Part shown: positions 1 through 4,755 of the stretch, one piece after another
Numbering within the stretch: position 1 is the first letter of the stretch
How the letters are laid out: each line of letters opens with the position of its first letter
DNA from: a bacterium
GTDB taxonomy: Bacteria > Patescibacteriota > Minisyncoccia > Phycocordibacterales > JAKEFN01
Direction of reading: 5' to 3'
DNA length: 6,606 bases
Assembly (NCBI GenBank): GCA_022616085.1
Contig: JAKEFN010000158.1
Span: 1-6,606, forward strand
Notes under the pieces: generated by a model
Databases searched by the model: none
Seen by the model: only the letters and a program-made list of their open reading frames with translations
Told to the model about the DNA's origin: nothing
Translations under genes and position numbers: made by a program

Positions 1-13
1 AACGCATTTCCCC

Positions 14-42
14 TTGACAAAATCGTTTGACAAATGTATAAA
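14..42 (+). promoter_or_regulatory. Upstream sigma70-type promoter of the small membrane protein gene
   Basis: A perfect -35 hexamer TTGACA (14-19) is followed after exactly 17 bases by TATAAA (37-42), which matches the -10 consensus at five of six positions. The predicted start of transcription is near 49. It is interleaved with a second promoter 13 bp downstream, so the two cannot be occupied by polymerase together. The match is read directly from the sequence; activity is inferred. Confidence 0.6.
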
Positions 43-55
43 AATTTGCTATATT
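27..55 (+). promoter_or_regulatory. Downstream sigma70-type promoter with extended -10
   Basis: A second perfect TTGACA (27-32), a 17-base spacer and TATATT (50-55, five of six) are preceded by a TGC extended -10 motif (47-49). Transcription should begin near 62, giving a leader of about 50 bases to the ATG at 113. This is the strongest promoter-like sequence in the window. Confidence 0.7.
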
Positions 56-84
56 TAATAATGAAAGTCCCTAATTCTCAAAAA

Positions 85-98
85 TTGCCGAAAGGCAG
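85..98 (+). other. GNRA-tetraloop hairpin in the 5' leader
   Basis: TGCC (86-89), loop GAAA (90-93) and GGCA (94-97) form a perfect four-base-pair stem, extended by a T-G wobble (85/98). The GAAA loop belongs to the stable GNRA class. It ends four bases before the AGGAGG element, so it could keep the ribosome site exposed or affect message stability. The structure is visible; the role is inferred. Confidence 0.45.
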
Positions 99-101
99 GA
101 G

Positions 102-107
102 AGGAGG
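102..107 (+). promoter_or_regulatory. Strong Shine-Dalgarno that decides the start at 113
   Basis: AGGAGG at 102-107 sits five bases before ATG at 113. A possible in-frame GTG at 107 overlaps this element and would have no properly spaced ribosome site of its own, so ATG 113 is chosen. guaB has the same element at the same five-base spacing. Confidence 0.85.
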
Positions 108-112
108 TGTCA

Positions 113-346
113 ATGGACATTACAATTTTTTTGGCAATTGCGGCTCTGCCGCTGTTCTGGGTCGTTTATAAAAAAATAAAAAAAGACCCGGAAAAAATAT
201 TTCGGGTCGCGGAGGAAAAAGGGAAAATCCACCGCATCTCGCGGAAAACCCGCGAGGCCGCGGCGAGAGACATGATGTCTCTCCTCCGTTTTGGAGGATA
301 TTTTATTTTTGTAGTGGTCTGCATGTCATTGTTTGCCTTTTTATGA
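113..346 (+). CDS. Small two-TM basic membrane protein, function unknown
   Basis: This encodes 77 residues that I do not recognise as a known family. A hydrophobic segment at residues 3-19 and a second at about 59-77, running to the C-terminus, flank a strongly basic central loop (about 20-58, many Lys and Arg, including a KKIKK cluster at 20-24). By the positive-inside rule the loop should be cytoplasmic with both ends outside. The gene is monocistronic: a double promoter and leader hairpin lie upstream and a long hairpin downstream, and the next gene is convergent. ATG 113 follows AGGAGG at five bases, one of only two strong SDs in the window, suggesting high expression. There is no evidence for a toxin role beyond small size and membrane character. 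It is very likely a real gene given its promoter, SD and terminator-like hairpin. Confidence 0.75.
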   Translation: MDITIFLAIAALPLFWVVYKKIKKDPEKIFRVAEEKGKIHRISRKTREAAARDMMSLLRFGGYFIFVVVCMSLFAFL

Positions 347-359
347 CATGCGGCCCACA

Positions 360-406
360 AAGCCTCGATTGACAGAGCACGATGCTCAATATGTCAATCG
401 GGGCTT
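360..406. terminator. Long nested hairpin between convergent genes, possible bidirectional terminator
   Basis: Positions 360-374 pair with 392-406 over 15 base pairs with a single G-T wobble. Inside, GAGCA (375-379) pairs with TGCTC (383-387) around a CGA loop, leaving a four-base bulge (388-391). It lies 14 bases after the stop of the small membrane protein gene and 20 bases beyond the rpsT stop on the other strand, the usual place for a shared terminator. The U-tracts are poor on both sides (ATTAATTT on plus, TTTG on minus), so termination efficiency is uncertain; it may instead block 3' exonucleases. Confidence 0.6.
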
Positions 407-426
407 ATTAATTTGAGCGAAAACGA

Positions 427-687
427 TTACATCTTATTCACCAAATTCGTAAGGCGGGACTTCTTCCGCGCCGCGTTGTTTTTCTTTATGACTCCCCTCT
501 TTTCCGCCTTATCCACCGCTTTATATACCTTCGGGAGAAGCCCGATTGCGTCTTCTTTCTTCTTCTCGGCGACAAATTTTTTAAACTCTTTGATCGCGCC
601 GCGCATATCGCGCCGCCGCCTGTCGTTGTAGGACTTCTTCCGGAGCGAACTGCGATGCGCTTTTTTTGCTGATTTCGTAATTGGCAT
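427..687 (-). CDS. rpsT: 30S ribosomal protein S20
   Basis: This is an 86-residue, highly basic protein, the normal size for S20, which binds the 5' domain of 16S rRNA early in 30S assembly. The N-terminus MPITKSAKKAHRSSLRKK and the tail with KKNNAARKKSRLTNLV match the S20 pattern of a Lys/Arg-rich first helix and the closing segment with the N(K/A)AARKKSRL-type motif. The open frame continues far upstream on the minus strand, antisense to ruvA, but S20 homology begins at the ATG at 685-687. There is no Shine-Dalgarno before it: the bases upstream read ATTGATTCCACT. A -10-like TACATT preceded by TGC lies nine bases upstream, suggesting a nearly leaderless mRNA. It diverges from ruvA with a 66-bp gap and converges on the small membrane protein gene. 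Confidence 0.96.
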   Translation of the reverse strand: MPITKSAKKAHRSSLRKKSYNDRRRRDMRGAIKEFKKFVAEKKKEDAIGLLPKVYKAVDKAEKRGVIKKNNAARKKSRLTNLVNKM

Positions 688-696
688 AGTGGAATC

Positions 697-725
697 AATG
701 TAGCACAGATAGGCCAATCGTGCAA
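697..725 (-). promoter_or_regulatory. Candidate rpsT promoter giving a ~3-base leader
   Basis: On the minus strand TGC-TACATT (705 down to 697) forms an extended -10 (four of six), with a weak TTGCAC (725-720) 17 bases upstream. The predicted start near 690 leaves about three untranslated bases before ATG. Its -35 region overlaps that of the divergent ruvA promoter. Confidence 0.35.
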
Positions 726-737
726 ATAAAATCTTTC

Positions 738-746
738 TGCTATGAT
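738..746 (+). promoter_or_regulatory. Extended -10 promoter of ruvA, predicted leaderless
   Basis: TGC-TATGAT (738-746) matches the extended -10 consensus with five of six hexamer bases. No good -35 is seen at 718-723 (TCGTGC), but extended -10 promoters can work without one. The last base of the hexamer is seven bases before ATG 754, so transcription should begin at or one base before the start codon. No SD is present. Confidence 0.5.
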
Positions 747-753
747 ATATACC

Positions 754-1332
754 ATGATCGGACGGCTCGAAGGGGTGATTGTGTTCAGGGGAGAGAGATA
801 TATCATTCTTGACGTCACGGGCGTGGGATATATCGTCTACGTATCGTCCGATACGCTTAGAATGCTTCCGAAAACGGAGGGCCGGAGCGCCCTTTTTACG
901 CATCTTGCAGTCAGAGAAAACGCCCTTGAACTGTATGGATTTCCGACGCGAAACGAGCTTGCGCTTTTTGAAATGCTCATCGGCGTTTCCGGCATCGGGC
1001 CGAAATCGGCTCTCGGAGTCATGAACCAAGCGGCTCCCGACACGCTTCGGCGGGCAATCGCGGCAGGCGATACGACATACCTCACAAAAGTCTCGGGAAT
1101 AGGAAGAAAGACGGCCGAAAAAATAGTGCTGGAACTCAAAGACAAGCTCGGCGGATCCAACCTTGCAACAGGAGGTGGCGGGATGCTCAAAGAAGAAACA
1201 GACGCGCTCGCGGCGCTTCAGTCGCTCGGCTATAGCGCGCAGGAAGCCCGAGACGCGCTCAAACAGGTTCCGCCGGAACACAAAACCGTGTCCGATCGCG
1301 TAAAGGCGGCGCTCAAAACGCTTGGATCATAA
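754..1332 (+). CDS. ruvA: Holliday junction branch migration protein RuvA
   Basis: This encodes 192 residues (E. coli RuvA has 203). RuvA binds Holliday junctions as a tetramer and loads the RuvB motor for branch migration. The start MIGRLEGVI, followed by an ILDVTGVGY segment, is the OB-fold domain I (about 1-63). Domain II carries two helix-hairpin-helix motifs, VSGIGPKSALGVM (about 78-90) and VSGIGRKTAEKIVLELKDKL (about 111-130). A short variable linker (GGSNLATGGGG) leads to domain III (about 148-192, DALAALQSLGYSAQEARDAL), which contacts RuvB. An in-frame ATG at 742 would add MIYT but lies within the -10 hexamer, and family N-termini begin with MIG/MI at 754. No ruvB or ruvC lies in the window. 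The start has no SD. Confidence 0.97.
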   Translation: MIGRLEGVIVFRGERYIILDVTGVGYIVYVSSDTLRMLPKTEGRSALFTHLAVRENALELYGFPTRNELALFEMLIGVSGIGPKSALGVMNQAAPDTLRRAIAAGDTTYLTKVSGIGRKTAEKIVLELKDKLGGSNLATGGGGMLKEETDALAALQSLGYSAQEARDALKQVPPEHKTVSDRVKAALKTLGS

Positions 1333-1382
1333 AATTAAAAAATGAAAAAGTAAAAATTACATTGTAAAATTTAAATTTTTCC
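1331..1382 (+). repeat. AT-only intergenic repeat, copy A
   Basis: The element begins with the last two bases of the ruvA stop codon. Its left part (1331-1356) contains TGAAAAAGTAAAAA (1343-1356), identical to a stretch in the inverted copy at 5521-5571. A perfect 14-bp palindrome AAAATTTAAATTTT is at 1366-1379. By hand alignment about 42 of 51 positions match copy B with one single-base gap and no other shift. Beyond it, TTTTCATTTTACATTT (1391-1406) echoes the left arm in reverse, so the whole spacer is a quasi-palindrome. Confidence 0.6.
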
Positions 1383-1399
1383 TTTTTCGATTTTCATTT

Positions 1400-1405
1400 T
1401 ACATT
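1400..1405 (+). promoter_or_regulatory. Candidate -10 of the murE-like gene, predicted leaderless
   Basis: TACATT (four of six) ends exactly six bases before ATG 1412, which would place the transcript start on the A of the start codon. The same hexamer occurs before rpsT. The -35 position (1377-1382, TTTTCC) is weak, and the surrounding AT-rich repeat makes chance matches easy. Readthrough from ruvA is an alternative. Confidence 0.25.
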
Positions 1406-1411
1406 TCTGCG

Positions 1412-2698
1412 ATGAACCCCTCTCCAACATTTGAAAAAACCCTCTCGGCTCTCAAACGGATCATCCCGAAACCGCTTTTTGAATTGCTCCGTCCCGCCTA
1501 TCATAGCGCGCTTGCGCTCATCGCCGCGCTCTATTACGGTTTTCCATCACGGGAGCTTTTCGTAGTCGCGGTAACCGGCACCAAAGGAAAATCAACGGTC
1601 TGCGAGCTCATAAACGCAATCCTCGAAGAAGCGGGGTTTGAGACCGCGCTTTCTTCAACCATCCGCATAAAAGTGGGAAAATCCTCGGAACCGAATCTCT
1701 ACAAAATGACTCTTCCGGGGCGGACATACATGCAGAAATTTCTCGCGCGGGCGGCAGACGCCGGCGCGGAGTATGCCATTGTGGAAATCACATCCGAAGC
1801 GGCGGCGCAATTTCGGCATAAATATGTGGAACTTGACGCTCTGGTATTCACAAATCTCTCCCCCGAGCATATCGAATCCCATGGATCATACGAAAAATAC
1901 CGAGACGCGAAGCTCTCCATCGGGCGAGCGCTCGAAAAATCAAAGAAAAAAGAAACCTTCATAATCGTAAACGCCGAGGATCGCGAAGCGCCGCATTTTC
2001 TCAATCTGCGCGTAAAAAATAAAATACAATATTCTCTCCGCGACATCGTGCCGTATAATTCCGATGATATGGGCGGGACGCTCACGCTCGGAGAATTTTC
2101 CGTGCATTCGCCCCTTCCGGGCATCTTCAACATCTATAATATTCTGGCCGCCGCCGCTTTTGCGCGAAGCCGCGGAATCGACGATAAGACGATCAAGCGC
2201 GGCATCGAAAACGTCCAGGTCGTCCCCGGACGGATGGAGAGAATTCATGTGCGGAATTTTGACGTCATTGTCGACTACGCCCATACGGCGGACTCCCTGC
2301 GAAAAGTATACGAGGCGTTCAAAAACAAAAAGAAAATATGCATACTCGGCGCGGCGGGCGGGGGTCGCGATTCATGGAAACGAAAAGTGATGGGGCAAAT
2401 CGCCGACGAATATTGCGAAAAAATAATCCTCACAAACGAAGACCCTTATGATGAAGACCCGCAAAAAATCCTGGCGGACATACAAACAGGCATCACCAAG
2501 AAAACCCCTGCCGTCATCATGGATCGGCGCACGGCAATCCGCGAAGGAATCAATGCCGCCTCTTCGGGATATGTTGTCCTCGTAACGGGCAAAGGAACCG
2601 ACCCTTATATTATGGGCGCGCATGGGGGAAAAACGCCCTGGAGCGATAAAAAAATCGTTGAAGAAGCTCTAGCCGCGATCAATGCGAAAAGAGAATAA
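1412..2698 (+). CDS. murE: MurE-like Mur ligase (UDP-N-acetylmuramyl peptide ligase), lacking the N-terminal domain
   Basis: This encodes 428 residues, against nearly 500 for typical MurE, the ATP-dependent ligase that adds the third amino acid to UDP-MurNAc-dipeptide in the cytoplasm. Visible motifs, in order: P-loop TGTKGKST (55-62); EITSEAAAQFRHK (125-137) where MurE has its E-SSH segment; FTNLSPEHIESHG (146-158) and YRDAK (163-167), with the Lys that is carbamylated in the family; PGRMERI (272-278); VDYAHTADSL (287-296), the DYAHTPDSL motif; GGGRDSWKRKVMG (316-328); and GKGTDPY (393-399). The usual domain I that grips the UDP-sugar is replaced by about 50 residues with a hydrophobic stretch (31-44). 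The DNPR/DNPA motif that contacts the third amino acid reads EDPY (343-346), so the substrate amino acid cannot be predicted. No SD is seen. Family assignment is firm; the exact reaction is less certain. Confidence 0.88.
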   Translation: MNPSPTFEKTLSALKRIIPKPLFELLRPAYHSALALIAALYYGFPSRELFVVAVTGTKGKSTVCELINAILEEAGFETALSSTIRIKVGKSSEPNLYKMTLPGRTYMQKFLARAADAGAEYAIVEITSEAAAQFRHKYVELDALVFTNLSPEHIESHGSYEKYRDAKLSIGRALEKSKKKETFIIVNAEDREAPHFLNLRVKNKIQYSLRDIVPYNSDDMGGTLTLGEFSVHSPLPGIFNIYNILAAAAFARSRGIDDKTIKRGIENVQVVPGRMERIHVRNFDVIVDYAHTADSLRKVYEAFKNKKKICILGAAGGGRDSWKRKVMGQIADEYCEKIILTNEDPYDEDPQKILADIQTGITKKTPAVIMDRRTAIREGINAASSGYVVLVTGKGTDPYIMGAHGGKTPWSDKKIVEEALAAINAKRE

Positions 2699-3140
2699 TT
2701 CCCGCCGCAACCGCAACGTTAAGAGATTCTTTCGCGCCGCGCATAGGGATTTCTATAACCGTGTCGCACTCTTCGAGCACATGCTCGGAAAGTCCGCCGA
2801 CCTCGCTTCCAAAAATAAACGCCGCATCGCCTTGAAGTTTCAAAGACGTATAAGAAACCCCGCGGCTCCACTGTTCCACGCCAACGACCGATATGCCGCC
2901 TTTTTTCAGTTTTTTGATAAGCGGCGGAAGATACGCGCGCTTCTCCCATGGAACAACCTTTTCCGCGCCAAGCGCGGTTTTTGCTATTTTCTTTTCTTCG
3001 CGTCCGAACCGATCGACCGGCGCAGGCGTATATCCGGTAAGATATATTTTTACCGTTCCCGCGGCATCGGCAGTCCGAAAAATCGAGCCGACATTGTGCG
3101 CGCTTCGGATATTATGAAGAATTACAATTTTTTTTGACAT
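2679..3140 (-). CDS. SpoU/TrmH-family RNA 2'-O-ribose methyltransferase
   Basis: This is a 153-residue minimal SPOUT methyltransferase, using S-adenosylmethionine to methylate a ribose 2'-OH in tRNA or rRNA. All three family motifs are present: motif 1 NIRSAHNVGSIFRTADAAG (10-28, with the invariant Asn and catalytic-type Arg), motif 2 AFIFGSEVGGLSEHVLEECD in the middle of the C-terminal half, and motif 3 IEIPMRGAKESLNVAVAAGI near the end, which build the trefoil-knot cofactor pocket. No extra RNA-binding domain is attached, so the target cannot be assigned among TrmH, RlmB and TrmL-like enzymes. Its 3' end overlaps the murE-like gene by 20 bp tail to tail. Upstream it diverges from guaB with 64 bp between starts. 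No SD precedes the ATG (3138-3140); a -10-like element is 12 bases away. Confidence 0.93.
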   Translation of the reverse strand: MSKKIVILHNIRSAHNVGSIFRTADAAGTVKIYLTGYTPAPVDRFGREEKKIAKTALGAEKVVPWEKRAYLPPLIKKLKKGGISVVGVEQWSRGVSYTSLKLQGDAAFIFGSEVGGLSEHVLEECDTVIEIPMRGAKESLNVAVAAGIILFSH

Positions 3141-3162
3141 ATTGAAACTTTTAGTGTATCAT
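3134..3162 (+). promoter_or_regulatory. Near-consensus guaB promoter
   Basis: Perfect TTGACA (3134-3139), a 17-base spacer and TATCAT (3157-3162, five of six) predict transcription from about 3169, giving a 36-base leader. The -35 hexamer overlaps the start codon of the divergent methyltransferase gene (3138-3140). No riboswitch could fit in the leader. Confidence 0.75.
3153..3161 (-). promoter_or_regulatory. Candidate methyltransferase promoter overlapping the guaB -10
   Basis: On the minus strand TGA-TACACT (3161 down to 3153) is an extended -10 with four of six hexamer matches and no clear -35. Transcription would begin near 3146, leaving about six untranslated bases. It shares bases with the guaB -10, so polymerase could use only one at a time. 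Confidence 0.3.
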
Positions 3163-3193
3163 GATTTGTTAATACATAGAACCTTTTCAATAT

Positions 3194-3200
3194 AGGAGGT
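3194..3200 (+). promoter_or_regulatory. Strong Shine-Dalgarno of guaB
   Basis: AGGAGGT at 3194-3200 places AGGAGG five bases before ATG 3205. It fixes the guaB start and contrasts with the SD-less starts of most neighbours. Confidence 0.9.
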
Positions 3201-3204
3201 CAAC

Positions 3205-4668
3205 ATGGGAACCATTGTCGAAACCGAAGGTCTCACATTCGATGACGTGCTCCTTATACCCGGATTCTCTTCGGTCATGCCGAACCAAGTGGAAATAAGG
3301 TCTCGATTTTCAAAAAAAATAGAATTGAAAATACCAATTGTAAGCTCCCCGATGGACACCGTCACTGAATGGGAGATGGCGGTTCGTATGGCAGAGCTCG
3401 GCGGTATAGGAATCATTCATAGGGCAATGACTGCCGAAAAACAAGCAGAACATATAAGCCGAGTGAAGAGACGCGCATCCGTTCGCTATATGCGTGAAAA
3501 ACCAACCTGTTTTCGCCCGGATGTCACCGTAGGCGAAGTTTTTAAATTCAGAACGGACCACGAATTGAGCTACAGCTCGTTCCCCATCACGGACGATAAT
3601 AATAAGCTACTCGGCATAGTCACGAGCAGTAATTTTGCCAATAGTAACAATAAACAAACACTCGGCGAAATCATGAAACCAAGGCAAGAGCTTACGGTTG
3701 TAAACGAAGGAACGTCTCCTCGTGAAGCTTACGCGATTCTAAAAAGGATCGACAAAAAAGTCGTTCCTGTCGTAAATCAGAACGACCAGGTCGTCGGAAT
3801 ATACGCCTCAAAGGACTTAAATGAGGCCCTTGCGGAAAGAATCACGAACCAAAGCTATCTTGACGCCAAAGGCCGCTATCAGGTCGGCGGCGCGATCGGA
3901 ACAGGTGAAGAAGCGCTCGAGCGCGCGAAAACGCTTGTGAACGCGGGTGTGGACGTGCTTGTTATTGATACCGCGCACGGACACTCAAAGCCGGTGTTCG
4001 ATACTCTCCTGAAACTTAAAAAGACCTTCCTTGCCGACATTGTCGTGGGAAACATATCTACGAGTGATGCGGCGCGAGATCTTATACACCGGGGCGCTGA
4101 CGGCCTGCGTGTCGGTATGGGACCGGGATCGATATGCACGACACGAGTCGTAACTGGGGTTGGGCGCGCGCAGATTACCGCTCTGTTAGAATGTTCGACG
4201 ATCTCGCTCAAAGAAGACGTGCCGATCATAGCAGACGGCGGCATACGATATCCCGGAGATATCACAAAAGCAATCGGCGCGGGCGCCTCATCTGTCATGC
4301 TTGGGAATCTTCTTGCGAGAGCAAACGAAGCCCCGGGTGAATCTGTTCCAAGCAGTGACGGACGACAATACAAAAAATATCGCGGCATGGGGTCAAAAGA
4401 AGCGATGAAAGCAAGTCGCGAAGCCGCAGCCCGCTATTTGCAGAATAACGAACCCGCAGAAAAAATGGTGCCTGAAGGCGTCCCAGGCAAGGTGCTTTCC
4501 GAAGGGCCGCTCGAAAATATCCTGTTTCAACTCACCGGCGGGCTCCGTGCCGGTATGGGATATACCGGGTCCCCCACCATTTCTGACCTCCAAAAATGGA
4601 GAAGATTTGATCGCATAACTCATGCGGGAAAAATTGAATCAAGCCCGCATGATATTTATATGGAGTAA
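3205..4668 (+). CDS. guaB: Inosine-5'-monophosphate dehydrogenase
   Basis: This encodes 487 residues, full length (E. coli 488). It oxidises IMP to XMP with NAD+, the rate-limiting step toward GMP, in the cytoplasm. The N-terminus GLTFDDVLLIPGFS (9-22) and PIVSSPMDTVTE (44-55) are diagnostic. A paired CBS module (about 97-215) is inserted in the TIM barrel and probably senses adenine/guanine nucleotides. The active-site loop GPGSICTT (306-313) carries catalytic Cys311. DGGIRYPGDITKAIGAGA (344-361) binds the IMP phosphate, and the mobile flap YRGMGSKEAM (392-401) supplies Arg393. GGLRAGMGYTG (445-455) is near the end. It has its own promoter, strong SD and intrinsic terminator, so it is a self-contained transcription unit. 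guaA is not in the window. Its codon choice looks somewhat less GC-ended than that of murE-like or ruvA, by eye only. Confidence 0.98.
   Translation: MGTIVETEGLTFDDVLLIPGFSSVMPNQVEIRSRFSKKIELKIPIVSSPMDTVTEWEMAVRMAELGGIGIIHRAMTAEKQAEHISRVKRRASVRYMREKPTCFRPDVTVGEVFKFRTDHELSYSSFPITDDNNKLLGIVTSSNFANSNNKQTLGEIMKPRQELTVVNEGTSPREAYAILKRIDKKVVPVVNQNDQVVGIYASKDLNEALAERITNQSYLDAKGRYQVGGAIGTGEEALERAKTLVNAGVDVLVIDTAHGHSKPVFDTLLKLKKTFLADIVVGNISTSDAARDLIHRGADGLRVGMGPGSICTTRVVTGVGRAQITALLECSTISLKEDVPIIADGGIRYPGDITKAIGAGASSVMLGNLLARANEAPGESVPSSDGRQYKKYRGMGSKEAMKASREAAARYLQNNEPAEKMVPEGVPGKVLSEGPLENILFQLTGGLRAGMGYTGSPTISDLQKWRRFDRITHAGKIESSPHDIYME
4620..4652. repeat. Perfect 9-bp inverted repeat in the 3' end of guaB
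   Basis: TCATGCGGG (4620-4628) pairs perfectly with CCCGCATGA (4644-4652) across a 15-base loop, within the last 16 codons of guaB. It precedes the true terminator by about 28 bases and has no T-run, so it is not itself a terminator. It could stabilise the 3' end of the message or be chance. Confidence 0.4.
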
Positions 4669-4679
4669 GTAAAATTCAC

Positions 4680-4704
4680 ACCCACCTCTTCGGTGGGTTT
4701 TTTT
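4680..4704 (+). terminator. Rho-independent terminator of guaB
   Basis: A CCCACC (4681-4686) to GGTGGG (4692-4697) stem, extended by A4680-T4698, closes a five-base TCTTC loop and runs into a seven-T tract (4698-4704). It begins 12 bases after the guaB stop. This is a textbook intrinsic terminator and separates guaB from yidC. Confidence 0.92.
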
Positions 4705-4720
4705 GCGCCTTAACGAACCG

Positions 4721-4749
4721 TTGCGAATGCCCGCGCCATGCGCTAAAAT
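4721..4749 (+). promoter_or_regulatory. yidC promoter, predicted leaderless
   Basis: TTGCGA (4721-4726, four of six) is followed by a 17-base spacer and TAAAAT (4744-4749, five of six). The hexamer ends exactly six bases before ATG 4756, placing the transcript start on the A of the start codon. The guaB terminator just upstream makes an independent promoter necessary here. No SD lies before the ATG. Confidence 0.55.
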
Positions 4750-4755
4750 ATCAAA

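Noticed and set aside
107..112. GTG at 107 as start of the small membrane protein
   Set aside because: It overlaps the AGGAGG element itself; ATG 113 has the ideal five-base spacing.
742..753. Alternative ruvA start at ATG 742
   Set aside because: It lies inside the TATGAT -10 hexamer, and RuvA proteins begin at the MIG reached from ATG 754.
688..1281. Minus-strand open frame continuing upstream of rpsT, giving a 284-residue reading
   Set aside because: S20 similarity begins exactly at the ATG at 685-687; the extension is antisense to the clearly coding ruvA and shows no protein-like pattern.
1699..2390. Several open frames antisense to or out of phase with the Mur ligase gene
   Set aside because: They are shadows of a strongly coding gene, without recognisable domains or start signals; similar frames inside guaB, yidC and jag were dropped for the same reason.
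3169..3204. Purine riboswitch in the guaB leader
   Set aside because: The predicted leader is about 36 bases and holds no conserved aptamer or hairpin.
4620..4652. guaB 3' inverted repeat as the transcription terminator
   Set aside because: It is inside the coding sequence and lacks a T-run; a perfect terminator follows at 4680-4704.
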